DNA from: CAVVIG01 sp050249955
GTDB taxonomy: Bacteria; Acidobacteriota; Vicinamibacteria; Vicinamibacterales; CAVVIG01
Assembly (NCBI GenBank): GCA_050249955.1
Contig: JBFWPN010000009.1
Coordinates: forward strand, 181,179 to 245,178
Reading direction: 5' to 3'
Length of the DNA: 64,000 bases
Shown one piece after another: positions 49,194 through 58,954 of the stretch (its first letter is position 1; each line of letters starts with the position of its first letter). A program made the position numbers and the translations under genes. Under the pieces are notes generated by a model. It had not been told where the DNA came from and made no database searches. It was given only the letters and a program-made list of their open reading frames with translations.

Positions 49194-51129
49194 CGCGCGT
49201 CCGTTCGTGCTCAATGTCAATGACGATGAGGCGAACCGGTACATGGTGACGCGGATCCTGGAGGCTGCCGGCTTCCGTGTGGTCGAGGCCTCGGATGGAC
49301 GCGAGGCCCTGATGCTGATGCGGCGCCGACCGATGCTGGTCGTGCTGGACGTCAGGCTCCCCGACATCAGCGGCCTCGAGGTGTGCCGCCGGATCAAGGC
49401 CGACCCGGCCACCCGCACGATTCCCGTGCTGCAGACGTCGGCCACGTTCATCTCCGCCGAGCGGAAGGTGGAGGGGCTGGACAGCGGCGCCGACGGCTAC
49501 CTGGCCCAGCCGATCGAGCCGCCCGAACTGGTGGCGACTGTCCGGTCGCTCCTCCGCACGCAGCGCGCCGAGCAGGAGCTGCAGGAGGCTGGCGCGGAGT
49601 GGCGGCGAACCTTCGACGCCATCGCGGACGGCGTCGCGATCCTCGATCGCGAGGGGCGGGTCCTGCGCTGCAACCAGGCGATGGCCTCGCTGTCTGGCGC
49701 ATCGTGCGAGCAGACCGTCGGATATGCCGCATCGCGCCTGATGCCGGGGCAGGGCGGCGCCCTGGCCGACACCGCAGCCGGGGCCGTGGAGACGCGACAG
49801 CGCGTGACAAGTGAGCTCGGCGTGCAGGATCGCCTCTACCGCGTGGTGGCCGACCCGATCCTCGAGGGGGCCGGGCCTGTGGACCGTGTGGTGCTGACCG
49901 TGGCCGACATCACCGAGCACCGGCAACTTGAAGAGGATCATCGGCGGCGGGCGGAGCAGCTCGTCGAGTTCGATCGCCGCAAGGACGAGTTCCTGGGCAT
50001 GCTCGCGCACGAGCTGCGCAACCCGCTCAATGCCATTGCCGCGGCCAACAGCCTGATGGACAGGGTGGGGGCGCAGGATCCCAGGAACGTGCGCCTCCGG
50101 TCGACGATACGCCGGCAGACGCGGCACCTCGCGCGGCTCGTGGACGACCTGCTCGAGGTGTCGCGGGTCACGCGAGGGAAGATGCGGCTCCAGAGGGAGC
50201 CGACCGAACTGGTGGCCATCCTGGAGTCTGCCGTCGAGAACACCCGGCCGCTGATGGACGGGCGCAATCAGCAGCTCGACGTGTCGTTGCCAGCCGAACG
50301 CCTCTGCCTGAGCGCCGACGCGCTGCGCCTGGAGCAGGCCTTCGTCAACCTGCTCCAGAACGCGAACAAGTACTCCGAGCCGGGGTCGACCATTCGCCTC
50401 GCGTGTCGTGTCGCCGAGCCGCAGGCGCCAGGCGCGCCGCGCCGGGCCATCGTGACGGTGGCCGACGAGGGCATCGGCATCCCGCCCGCGAAGCTCTCGG
50501 CCATCTTCGACCTCTTCGTGCAGGTGGACCAGTCGCTGGCGCGATCGCTCGGCGGGCTCGGCCTCGGCCTCACGATCGCCAGGAGCCTCGTCGAACTGCA
50601 CGGTGGATCGATCAGCGCGCACAGCGACGGCGAAGGCCGCGGCGCGGAGTTCCGCGTCGAACTGCCGATCGAGGAAGTGGCGGCGCTCGGCCCGACCGCG
50701 AGGCTCGACGGTGACGCCGCCGTACAGCCGCCACGCGAGCCGCTGGTCGTGCTGGTGGTGGAGGACAACGCCGACGCGCGGGAGATGCTGCACGCGTGGC
50801 TCGAGGAACTCGGCCACCGGGTCCACACCGCGGGCGACGGGGTGGAGGCGCTCGCCCTGGCGCGCCGCCTGCACCCGGACGTGGCCCTCGTGGACATCGG
50901 ACTTCCCGGGCTCGACGGCTACCAGGTGGCCGAGAACCTGCGCGCGTCCGCCGACGGGGAACGGACCCTGCTGGTGGCCATCACCGGCTACGGACGTCCC
51001 GAAGACTCCGCCCGCGCGCGCGAGGCGGGCTTCGACGCCCACCTCGTCAAGCCGGTGCAGCCCGAGGTGCTGGCCCGGCTGATTCACGCGCCTCCGGGCG
51101 AATACGGACGACCGGTCCAGGCCCACTGA
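49186..51129 (+). CDS. hybrid histidine kinase REC-PAS-HisKA-HATPase-REC
   Basis: 647 residues from GTG 49186 (AGGAGG 9 nt upstream, inside the preceding gene). The order is receiver (Asp55 in VVLDVRLPD; FVLNVNDDEANRYMV lacks one acidic residue of the usual DD pair), PAS (RTFDAIADGVAILDREGRVLRCN), HisKA with His275 in MLAHELRNPLNAI, HATPase (NLLQNANKY, DEGIGIPP, GGLGLGLTIA), and a C-terminal receiver with Asp570 (VALVDIGLPG). It is soluble. An N-terminal receiver before the PAS suggests that it is itself controlled by phosphate from another protein, such as the upstream kinase. Confidence 0.93.
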   Translation: MPDARPFVLNVNDDEANRYMVTRILEAAGFRVVEASDGREALMLMRRRPMLVVLDVRLPDISGLEVCRRIKADPATRTIPVLQTSATFISAERKVEGLDSGADGYLAQPIEPPELVATVRSLLRTQRAEQELQEAGAEWRRTFDAIADGVAILDREGRVLRCNQAMASLSGASCEQTVGYAASRLMPGQGGALADTAAGAVETRQRVTSELGVQDRLYRVVADPILEGAGPVDRVVLTVADITEHRQLEEDHRRRAEQLVEFDRRKDEFLGMLAHELRNPLNAIAAANSLMDRVGAQDPRNVRLRSTIRRQTRHLARLVDDLLEVSRVTRGKMRLQREPTELVAILESAVENTRPLMDGRNQQLDVSLPAERLCLSADALRLEQAFVNLLQNANKYSEPGSTIRLACRVAEPQAPGAPRRAIVTVADEGIGIPPAKLSAIFDLFVQVDQSLARSLGGLGLGLTIARSLVELHGGSISAHSDGEGRGAEFRVELPIEEVAALGPTARLDGDAAVQPPREPLVVLVVEDNADAREMLHAWLEELGHRVHTAGDGVEALALARRLHPDVALVDIGLPGLDGYQVAENLRASADGERTLLVAITGYGRPEDSARAREAGFDAHLVKPVQPEVLARLIHAPPGEYGRPVQAH

Positions 51130-51164
51130 TCCCTCGGCGGCTCGGCGATTGCTACCGGAAAGGT

Positions 51165-51317
51165 ATGGGACCTTTCATGATTCCCGCGCTCATCCTCATC
51201 GCGGTGCTGGTCGTCGCCTTCCTCGCCTGGGAACTCTACTTCTCGAAGAGTGGTCATCAGGCCATGGTCGACCAGCACCGTGTGGAAGGGAATGACGAGC
51301 CGCCGAAGACGTTCTGA
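51165..51317 (+). CDS. small single-membrane-span protein
   Basis: 50 residues starting at ATG 51165, with GGAAAGG just before it. It consists of MGPFM, one hydrophobic helix (IPALILIAVLVVAFLAWELYF) and a short charged tail (SKSGHQAMVDQHRVEGNDEPPKTF). It lies 35 nt after the hybrid kinase and in the same direction, so it may be a small membrane partner of that kinase system. No family is recognised. Being short, it could be spurious, but codon usage is similar to its neighbours and a ribosome-binding site is present. Confidence 0.5.
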   Translation: MGPFMIPALILIAVLVVAFLAWELYFSKSGHQAMVDQHRVEGNDEPPKTF

Positions 51318-51342
51318 CCAGCTGCGTCGTCACGGCTAGAAT
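51314..51342 (+). promoter_or_regulatory. promoter CTGACC-N17-TAGAAT, leaderless
   Basis: CTGACC and TAGAAT are exactly 17 nt apart. The -10 box ends 6 nt before the ATG at 51349, so transcription should start at the start codon itself. It overlaps the end of the small membrane-protein gene. Confidence 0.5.
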
Positions 51343-51348
51343 GCGGCC

Positions 51349-53586
51349 ATGGCCTGGTTGCACCTGTGCCGGCGCCCGCGTACGCTCGCGAGTGGCGTTG
51401 CCACCCTCACGGTGTGCCTCCTGATTCCGTCTGTGCTGCGCGCCCAGCAGCCCGGCGTTGCTGCGCTCATCCTCGATCTGCAGAGCGGGACCACACTCTC
51501 GGTGGAGCAGCCGGAGACCGCCCGCCGGCCCGTCCTGCCGGGTTCGTTCATGAAGATCGCGACCATGGCGGCCGCACTCGAGAGCGGCGTGATCACCGGG
51601 GGCAGCCGAGCCCTCTGTACGAAGACGATCGTGGTCGACGGCCACCGGCTCACCTGCACGCACCCCGACCTGCACCGGCCGCTCACCCCGGCCGACGCGC
51701 TCACGTACTCGTGCAACACCTACGTGGCGTCGGTTGCCTCGCGTATCCCGAGGGCGGCGTTCGACGCTGCGCTGGCGGCCCTCGGCCTGCCGCGATCGCC
51801 TGGGGTGGACCTTCGGACGGCGGCGTTCGGCCTCGAGGGAGCGCGCGTGCAGCCGACGCGGCTCATCGAGGCGATTGCACGCATCGCACGGGGAGACGCG
51901 GTGACCGGACTGAAGCCCTCGACGCTGGCGGTGCTGCGCGAAGGGCTTCGGGGGGCGGCCTCCCGCGGCACGGCGGCGGCCCTTGGTTCGGCCGGCATCG
52001 ATGCGCTCGCCAAGACGGGGACGGTCGATGCGGGCGGTGTGTCGCAGGGACTCGTCGTGGGTGTCACGCCCTCCACGCACCCGACCCGTGGATTCGCACT
52101 CGTCGTGTCAGGCGGTGCCGGCATCGACGCTGCGGGCCTCATGGCCGCTCGGCTGTCCCCGGCACGGGCGCAGGCCGATGCGCGGATCACTCGTCCCGTG
52201 CCGACGCCGCGGTCGGTTCGCGTCGGTACGGCAGACAGCTCCGGCCGATGGCGGGTTCGCGAGATGCCGCTCGACGAGTACGTGGCTGGGGTGATTGCCG
52301 GTGAGCAGGCGGCGGGCAGCGCCCGGGCAGCCCTGGATGCCCTGGGCATTGCGGCGAGGACCTACGCCCTCGCCAACGACGGCCGTCACGCGGCGGACGG
52401 TTTCGACCTCTGCGACCTCACCCACTGCCAGGTGGTGCGGACACCCGGCGCGCAGGCACGCGCCTCGGCGATCCGCACGACCGGACGCTATCTCGCCGAC
52501 GGCGACCGGCCGGCGACGATCTTCTACACCGCCGCCTGTGGCGGTCACTCCGAGCGCCCCTCGCTCGTGTGGCGAGGGGCGGTTGACCCCGAGTACCTGC
52601 CTTCACGTGCTGACCCCGCGTGCGACGGGCAGCCGACGTGGCGCTCGGAGGTGCCGGCGCGCGACCTGCTCCGTGCGCTCCGGTCGGGCGGGTTCAAGGG
52701 AGAGGCACTCCGCGACCTGCGCATCACCGCACGCACGTCGTCCGGGCGTGCCCGCTGGCTGCATCTCGACGGGCTGGCGCCGTCCGAGGTGTCTGGCGAC
52801 GATCTGCGCACGCTGGTGGGCCGCACGCTTGGCTGGCAGATGCTCCGCAGCACGCTCTTCGACATCGCCCGCACCGGTGGTGGCTTCGCGTTCACGGGGC
52901 GTGGAGCCGGGCACGGTGTCGGCCTCTGCGTGATCGGTGCCGCCGCCCTGGCCCGGCGCGGCGATGACGCCGCGCAGATCCTGTCGCGGTACTACCCTGG
53001 CTTGCGGGTGCGCGCACTCGACGAGGTGGCCGCACCACGGACGGGTGGCACGACGCACCTCCGCCTGCAGGTGCCGCGTGACGAGGACGCCGATCGCGCA
53101 GGTCTCGACCGGCTCGCGCACCGTCTGCTCGGCGAGGTGCGCACCGCGCTGGGGGCGCCCGCCGACGTGAACCTGCTGCTGCGATTCCACCCGACGGTGG
53201 AGAGCTACGAACGCGCGAGCGGCGCACGGTGGTTCACCACGGCCACGACCAGCGGGACGACGGTCGACCTGCTCCCGCTCCAGGTGCTGCGGCAGCGCGG
53301 GCTGCTGGAGTCGACGCTGCGCCACGAGTTCGCGCACGCGCTCACACGCGACACGCTCGGCGCGGCGCCCCGGTGGATGCACGAAGGCCTGGCGGAGTGG
53401 GCGGCCATCGGGTCCCGCGCGGCCCCAGCCGCCCGCGCGGCTGCCGCCTGTCCATCTGACGCAGCGTTCACCAGGGCCGGATCGGGTGAGGCACTGCGGC
53501 GTGTGTACGAGCAGGCGCTCGCGTGTTACGAGCGGGAGCGCGCCGCCGGGCGCGGATGGCGTGCTCGGCCGGCAGCACCGGACTAG
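51349..53586 (+). CDS. exported PBP-like / SpoIID / gluzincin fusion protein
   Basis: 745 residues, signal peptide to about residue 32 (VATLTVCLLIPSVLRAQQ). Domain 1 (about 35-255) has all three penicillin-binding transpeptidase motifs: S66xxK69 (SFMK), S121xN123 (SCN) and K222TGT. Domain 2 (about 285-560) is SpoIID-like: MPLDEYVAGVIAGEQ with Glu319, ALGIAARTYAL, FYTAACGGHSE and GRGAGHGVGLC. Domain 3 (about 565-745) is a peptidase-MA-like gluzincin with H659EFAH and Glu683 in HEGLAEW. It should act on peptidoglycan in the periplasm. Its stop TAG is shared with the convergent gene (CTAG). A joint role with the nearby alpha-2-macroglobulin operon is inference. Confidence 0.85.
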   Translation: MAWLHLCRRPRTLASGVATLTVCLLIPSVLRAQQPGVAALILDLQSGTTLSVEQPETARRPVLPGSFMKIATMAAALESGVITGGSRALCTKTIVVDGHRLTCTHPDLHRPLTPADALTYSCNTYVASVASRIPRAAFDAALAALGLPRSPGVDLRTAAFGLEGARVQPTRLIEAIARIARGDAVTGLKPSTLAVLREGLRGAASRGTAAALGSAGIDALAKTGTVDAGGVSQGLVVGVTPSTHPTRGFALVVSGGAGIDAAGLMAARLSPARAQADARITRPVPTPRSVRVGTADSSGRWRVREMPLDEYVAGVIAGEQAAGSARAALDALGIAARTYALANDGRHAADGFDLCDLTHCQVVRTPGAQARASAIRTTGRYLADGDRPATIFYTAACGGHSERPSLVWRGAVDPEYLPSRADPACDGQPTWRSEVPARDLLRALRSGGFKGEALRDLRITARTSSGRARWLHLDGLAPSEVSGDDLRTLVGRTLGWQMLRSTLFDIARTGGGFAFTGRGAGHGVGLCVIGAAALARRGDDAAQILSRYYPGLRVRALDEVAAPRTGGTTHLRLQVPRDEDADRAGLDRLAHRLLGEVRTALGAPADVNLLLRFHPTVESYERASGARWFTTATTSGTTVDLLPLQVLRQRGLLESTLRHEFAHALTRDTLGAAPRWMHEGLAEWAAIGSRAAPAARAAAACPSDAAFTRAGSGEALRRVYEQALACYERERAAGRGWRARPAAPD

Positions 53587-54293
53587 GGCCGGCCAGGCCC
53601 GGCCGGCGCCGATGGCCGCGGCCGGGCCGCGCGCGCGAACACCGCAAGGACCCCGGCCGCGACGATCGCCGACGCCACCGCGAGGGCACCGAGCTTCACC
53701 CCGACGAAGATGAGTTCCGCCGTGGCTGGCGGCAGGCCGTCGGGCCGCCAGCTCGCCGCCTTCGCGATGCCCGTCGCCGCGATCAGTGCCAGCACAAGCG
53801 CGCCGAGCGTACGGCCCGACAGTGCCAGGCCAGGCTGCCCCGCGGTCAGTGCCTCGACGACCGCCACGCCCAGCACCCAGCGCAGCAGCCACATGGCCCA
53901 GTCCACCGATGCGTGCATCCATCCGGTGTTCGCGGTGCCGGCATGACGCAGGAACAGCGCATCGATTTCGCCGTTGTGGAGTGTCCATTGCGCCTCCACG
54001 AACGACGTGAACCACCAGACCGCGGTGAATGCGGCCAGGCCCAGCAGGAAGGCCGGAAGCCGCCGTGCCGCGTGCAACACGGACCGGCGGAGCGGCGTAC
54101 CGGCGAAGTGCGCCAGCACCACCGCGTTCGTCAGGCCGATCAGCAGGACGGTCAGGGTCGCGAGCAGCGCCGACAGCACGAGCGCCAGCACGGTGGACTC
54201 GGGCACATTCAGCAGGCCCCAGTACGATCCGCCGACCAGCCCGGTTCCCAGCAGCACCAGCAGCACCCCCTCTGCGAACCGCCGGGGCGTCAC
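53583..54293 (-). CDS. polytopic membrane protein downstream of A2M
   Basis: 236 residues with about six hydrophobic segments, for example GVLLVLLGTGLVGGSYWGLL, LALVLSALLATLTVLLIG, LLGLAAFTAVWWF and GVKLGALAVASAIVAAGVL. A basic, Pro-rich cytoplasmic tail ends it. Its ATG overlaps the A2M stop (ATGA), so it is translated with it. I recognise no family. It may anchor or assist the alpha-2-macroglobulin or act in the same envelope-defence function. The stop overlaps that of the convergent fusion-protein gene. Confidence 0.75.
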   Translation of the reverse strand: MTPRRFAEGVLLVLLGTGLVGGSYWGLLNVPESTVLALVLSALLATLTVLLIGLTNAVVLAHFAGTPLRRSVLHAARRLPAFLLGLAAFTAVWWFTSFVEAQWTLHNGEIDALFLRHAGTANTGWMHASVDWAMWLLRWVLGVAVVEALTAGQPGLALSGRTLGALVLALIAATGIAKAASWRPDGLPPATAELIFVGVKLGALAVASAIVAAGVLAVFARAARPRPSAPAGPGRP

Positions 54294-57200
54294 GGCACCC
54301 CCTCGGGACTCACGGTCAGTGTCATCGTGTCGCTCGAAGCCGAAACGTCAGGCACGTACATCGGCGCCACCCGCGCGGGCATCGCGTTGAAGGTGCCGGG
54401 CGTCGTGGCCCGCAGCAGGTAGTTGAACTCGCGGCGGCCCCCCTCGAGGCTGTCCAGGAAGTAGACCGTACGATCGTCCCGCAGTTCACGCTGGCTGCCG
54501 TACTCCCATGGACGCGGCTGCTCCAGCTGGAACGCATCCTCGCGCTCCACCGACTCCGTCCCGGCCGGCAGCGGGTCTTCGATCATCAGGTAGCGCCAGT
54601 CTGCGGCTCCGGCCACCGTGAGCCTCACCATGATCAGGTCGCCAGCCTTCACCGGCCCGGCGAGCGGCGCCTCGCGGTAGACGATCCCGCTCCGCCCTTG
54701 CACCGGCGTGAGCGTGAAGTACTGCCGGAGCATGGCGAGCCGCCGGGTCCCGGTCCGTTCGGCGGCGGCCGGCCTGTCGTAGTACCGGATGCCGGCATCG
54801 AAGTACACGGCGCCGGCCCCCTCGCGGATGATGCGGATGGTGTTGGCACCCCCGGCTGCCGGCGCCTCGATCAGCACCGGCGTCGGCGCGGTGAGCGACG
54901 CCGCATCGAACCGGGCCGTGCCCACCCGGACACCGTTCACGAGCACCTGGGCGTTGACCGGCGCCGGCGTCTCGCCGCGCGCCTTCATGAACGCGAGCAG
55001 TCCCTGCAGGGCCATGGCCGTCTGCTTGGTGCTGACCCAGTAGGAGCCCGCGTTCCGGTTCGCCACCAGCCATCGGGCGGCCCGTTCGAGCACCGCGTCG
55101 GTGGTGCCGTGTTCGGCCAGCGCCTTGAGTGCGAGGGCCGTCGCCTCGGCCGACGTGTCGACGAACGGGTCCTCCATCAGGGCGTCGGTCTCTGCCGTCC
55201 ACGAACTGAGCTCACCTTCGGTGCGGGCGGCCGCCATCAGCTCACGGGCCAGCGTGTCTCCCCGGGCGTCCTTCCGCGCGTCGAGCGTCATCAGCAGGAA
55301 CGACTGCCCGGTGGCTGACATCCGCGCACGGGCCTCCCACAGCGTGTCGAGGGCGACGACGATGTCGAACGGCGCGGCCTGGGCACGGTTGAGCACGTAG
55401 GCGATGTACGCCTTCAGGTCAGGCAGTGCACGGGGGTACTCCTGCCAGAGCTGCAGCAGCGCCCGCGAGCCCGAGGCGATCCGCCACGCCTCGAGCTGCA
55501 CGCCGTTGTCGCGCGCCTGCAGCAGGCTGTCGACGGCGTACGCCGTCATGAACGGATGGTTCTGGTCGGTCTTCCACCATCCCCAGCCGCCATCATCGTG
55601 CTGGTAGTCGTAGAGACGCTTCAGCCCGTCGGATACGCGCCGGTCGAGCGACTGCAGGCGTTCGGTCGGCGTGAGCCGCATCTCGGTGAGCGCGCGCAGC
55701 ACGACGACATTCGGCACGAAGCTGGAAAGCGTCTGCTCGGTGCATCCCCACGGGTAGCCGCCCAGGTAGTCCAGCGCGCCGAGCATCGACCCGGCCAGCG
55801 AAGGGGCGAGCGCCACGCGGACCGAGCGGCCCGACGCATTGGCGGTGGGCGGCACCGTGAACTCGAGGCTCCTGGCGTCGCCCGCGGCAATCGAGCCGGA
55901 CGTGCCCAGGTTGCGCTGCAAGCCGGCGGGGTTCACCGGAATCGTCAGCGCCATGGCATCGCCGGCGGCCTGGCTGGTGGCGCTGCCGCTGATGGTGACC
56001 GGTCGCACCGCATCGGCCGTGAAGGCCCAGTCGGTACGCTGCTGCCCGTTCTGCGCCACCTGCACCGAGCGGGCCCCAGGCGCCGGCGCGGCCGGTGACG
56101 CCGTGAGTCCGTCCGCGGAGACCGTAACCGCCACCTGCGCGGCCTGCGGCAGGTAGTTGTGGACGATGGCCGGGATCTCCACGCGGTCCCCCTCCGTGAG
56201 GAAGCGGGGCGTCACCACGCGCAGGATCAGGTCCTTGGTGGTCAGCGCACGGGCCACGGCCGAACCGACGTGCGTATCTGCCGTGACGGCCCGCACCGTG
56301 AGGCGCCAGGTCGTGAGCGAGTCGGGATAGTCCACGCGGACGCGCGCCATGCCCGCGGCGTCGGTCGTGACGGTGGCCGACCAGAAGACCGTGTCCGGGA
56401 AGTCCTTGCGCACGCGCGGGCGATCGGGCCGGTCGGCCTTGAACTGCGCGAACGTCATCGGTCGGCGTCGCTGCGTGAGGATCAGCTGATCGGTGCCGGA
56501 GTAGCCGACGAACGGATAGTCGCGCGAGAACGACGTGCTCACCTCGTTGTATTCGCGGCGATAGAAGAAGCGGAGCGGATCCGGCGTCGAGTCCGGTCGT
56601 ACGCCGTAGAGCGCCTCGTCCACGAGCCCGACACTCAGCTGCGCCCTCACGGGCGCGCCGCCGGCATCGGTCGCCCGCAGGGTGAAGGTGGCCGGCTGGC
56701 CGGGCCTGGCCACCGGCCGATCGGTGTCGGCCATGATGGTGAGCTGCCTCGCGAGCGCCGGTACCGAGAGGCGCCGTTCCGCACGGAAGAGCCGATCGTC
56801 CTTGAGGAAGGCGATGCTGACGTACGTGTCCCCGATGTCATCGTCGGAGACCGGGACCTCAATCGCCGCTCCGCTCGAGGTCCTCACCACCTGGTGCCAC
56901 GAGATCCGCTGGTTCTCCTTGGTGACCAGCACCGGCGCGTCGAACGCCTCGCCCTGCACCATGATGCGTGCCGTGTCGCCGGGCTGGTAGGTCCGGCGGT
57001 CTGCGATCAGCTCGAGGAATCGGTCCCCCTCGCTGAACCCATCCTCCCGCCCTGGCACCCAGATCGTCGTCATCTCGCGCACGGTGCGGTCGTCGGATGC
57101 GGCGGTGACCGTGACACGGTAACTGCCGGGATCGCCAGGCATCGGGACCGTCCACTGCGCGCGGCCCTCGGCGTCGGTGGTGACGTCGGCTTCCTGGGCG

Positions 57201-58954
57201 ACCGTGAGGCGCGGGTTGTCGTAGCCGTCGCGGTAATCCACGTGGGCCAGCTGCGCATGCACGCGCGCGCCCATCCGTGGCGCGCCGGCGTAGTCCACGG
57301 CCCGTACGCGGATCGTGGCGGCATCACCGCCGGTGTGCACGTATCGGTCGGGCGTGGCCATCAGCATGAAACCGCCCCATGTCGCGACCAGGCCCGCCGA
57401 CCCGGACACTTCACGTCCGCTCACGTCGAGCACGCGGGCGTCGATCCGCGCCGTGTAGTCGCGCTGGTCCTCGGCGGTCGTCAGCGGGATCCGGACCTGC
57501 GCGGTTCCCTGGGCGTCGAGCGTGGCGGTGCCTTCCGCATGGGTCTCGCCGCCGCCGTAGGCGAAGTCGTCGAACGGTTCCTCGCCACTGGCCTCGACCC
57601 GCAGGGGCGAGAAGTAGGGCTGGTGGCGCACGGTGTAGGTGATCGTGCCGCCAGAGACCGGCTGGCCGAAGTAGTAGCGCGCGCTGATGGTGACGAGCGC
57701 CTCGTTCCCCTGGCGCGCGAAGCGCGTGGCGGGCCGCACGGCCACGTCGAATTCGGGCTTGCGATACTCCTGCACCTCGAACGATCCGGTTGCCGTGTCG
57801 TCCCCGCTGCTGACGCGCAGCACGTAGGTGCCGAGTGCGGCCGTGGCCGGGACTGTGAACGAGCCGTCGATCGAGCCGAAGGCATCCACCGCCCTGCGCT
57901 CGCGGAGGAGCACCTTCTCGTCGCCGTCCGCAACCGTCACCTCCACCTGACCCGAGCCGAATGGCACGAGGACGCCGCGCTCCCGCCAGCGCAGCACGCT
58001 GCGGTAGTGGACCGTGTGGCCGGGTCGGTAGACCGGCCGGTCCGTGTAGGTGTAGCCCACCAGCTCGCGGGTCGGCTCGTTGACCGTGAAGGCGCCGGGG
58101 TCGGTGGCGGCCGCCTGCCCGTTGCAGTCGGCCACCGTGACGAGGCTGTCCGGCTGGTCCACGGCCAGGCGGGCGGTGAACGTGCCGTCCTGCGACGTTG
58201 CGCCCTGGCCGACCGTCGACTGGTCCGCGAGCACCTGGATGCGGCAGCCCGCCAGGGGCGAGCCATCGAACCGGTTCGCGGCAAACACGAGCAGTTCGCC
58301 CGGCGCCGTCTTCGTCACGAGGCCGACGTCCGAGACGATCACGACCGTGTAGGCCCGCAGTGGTGGGTTCACGGCCTCGACCACGTAGACGCCAGCGGTC
58401 GTCAGGTCGAGTGGCACGCGACGGTACTCGGCCTCGCGGACGCGCGGCAGGATCTCGCGCCACGAGGTGACGAGCTGCGAGGCGTTCAGCAGTGGCACCT
58501 GCGCGAACGTGTTCACGTTCAGCGCGCGTCGGAGCACCACCTGCTGTCGGTCCTGGCGCGCGTTCCGCGCGCGCCGGTAGTCGGCCGTGAACTGGCGGCG
58601 GACGAAGGACCGGACCTCTGCGCGCCGTGCGGACTTCCAGGCGGCGATCCGTTCGAGCCAGGTCTGCTCCTGCGCGACGACCGGTTCCTCGCTGCCGAGT
58701 TCGTGAGCGTCGCGAAGCCGTGCGAAGAAGGCGAACGGGTCGTTCACGCGGTAGACCCGGAAGTCCAGGTGGTCAACCTGGCGGTGGGTGAGCGTGATGG
58801 CCGGCGGTTCCTTCGTTGTGAAGATGTGGCTGGTGGCCACCGAGAAGGCAGGGGCGGCCGGTGCGGCATCGGTCTGTGCGCTGACGCCGGCTGGCACCGA
58901 GAGCAGCAGCGTGACAAGGGCCGGGACGATCGTGGAGCGCAGTCGACGCATCAC
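54290..58954 (-). CDS. bacterial alpha-2-macroglobulin with thioester
   Basis: 1554 residues, signal peptide ending near VPAGVSAQ and no lipobox. MG-type beta domains fill the first two thirds (TDRPVYRPGHTVHYRSVLRW, TRFARQGNEALVTISARYYFGQPVSGG). The bait-like region lies around LILTQRRRPMTFAQFKADRPDRPRVRKDFPDTVFWSATV, and the thioester-forming motif is GCTEQ with Cys1071 and Gln1074. The TED-type alpha-helical domain follows (HDDGGWGWWKTDQNHPFMTAYAVD). These proteins trap attacking proteases in the periplasm and are often encoded beside PBP1C or as YfaS beside DUF1175. The gene overlaps the DUF1175 stop upstream and a membrane-protein gene downstream, so it is the middle gene of a coupled operon. 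Confidence 0.95.
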   Translation of the reverse strand: MMRRLRSTIVPALVTLLLSVPAGVSAQTDAAPAAPAFSVATSHIFTTKEPPAITLTHRQVDHLDFRVYRVNDPFAFFARLRDAHELGSEEPVVAQEQTWLERIAAWKSARRAEVRSFVRRQFTADYRRARNARQDRQQVVLRRALNVNTFAQVPLLNASQLVTSWREILPRVREAEYRRVPLDLTTAGVYVVEAVNPPLRAYTVVIVSDVGLVTKTAPGELLVFAANRFDGSPLAGCRIQVLADQSTVGQGATSQDGTFTARLAVDQPDSLVTVADCNGQAAATDPGAFTVNEPTRELVGYTYTDRPVYRPGHTVHYRSVLRWRERGVLVPFGSGQVEVTVADGDEKVLLRERRAVDAFGSIDGSFTVPATAALGTYVLRVSSGDDTATGSFEVQEYRKPEFDVAVRPATRFARQGNEALVTISARYYFGQPVSGGTITYTVRHQPYFSPLRVEASGEEPFDDFAYGGGETHAEGTATLDAQGTAQVRIPLTTAEDQRDYTARIDARVLDVSGREVSGSAGLVATWGGFMLMATPDRYVHTGGDAATIRVRAVDYAGAPRMGARVHAQLAHVDYRDGYDNPRLTVAQEADVTTDAEGRAQWTVPMPGDPGSYRVTVTAASDDRTVREMTTIWVPGREDGFSEGDRFLELIADRRTYQPGDTARIMVQGEAFDAPVLVTKENQRISWHQVVRTSSGAAIEVPVSDDDIGDTYVSIAFLKDDRLFRAERRLSVPALARQLTIMADTDRPVARPGQPATFTLRATDAGGAPVRAQLSVGLVDEALYGVRPDSTPDPLRFFYRREYNEVSTSFSRDYPFVGYSGTDQLILTQRRRPMTFAQFKADRPDRPRVRKDFPDTVFWSATVTTDAAGMARVRVDYPDSLTTWRLTVRAVTADTHVGSAVARALTTKDLILRVVTPRFLTEGDRVEIPAIVHNYLPQAAQVAVTVSADGLTASPAAPAPGARSVQVAQNGQQRTDWAFTADAVRPVTISGSATSQAAGDAMALTIPVNPAGLQRNLGTSGSIAAGDARSLEFTVPPTANASGRSVRVALAPSLAGSMLGALDYLGGYPWGCTEQTLSSFVPNVVVLRALTEMRLTPTERLQSLDRRVSDGLKRLYDYQHDDGGWGWWKTDQNHPFMTAYAVDSLLQARDNGVQLEAWRIASGSRALLQLWQEYPRALPDLKAYIAYVLNRAQAAPFDIVVALDTLWEARARMSATGQSFLLMTLDARKDARGDTLARELMAAARTEGELSSWTAETDALMEDPFVDTSAEATALALKALAEHGTTDAVLERAARWLVANRNAGSYWVSTKQTAMALQGLLAFMKARGETPAPVNAQVLVNGVRVGTARFDAASLTAPTPVLIEAPAAGGANTIRIIREGAGAVYFDAGIRYYDRPAAAERTGTRRLAMLRQYFTLTPVQGRSGIVYREAPLAGPVKAGDLIMVRLTVAGAADWRYLMIEDPLPAGTESVEREDAFQLEQPRPWEYGSQRELRDDRTVYFLDSLEGGRREFNYLLRATTPGTFNAMPARVAPMYVPDVSASSDTMTLTVSPEGVP

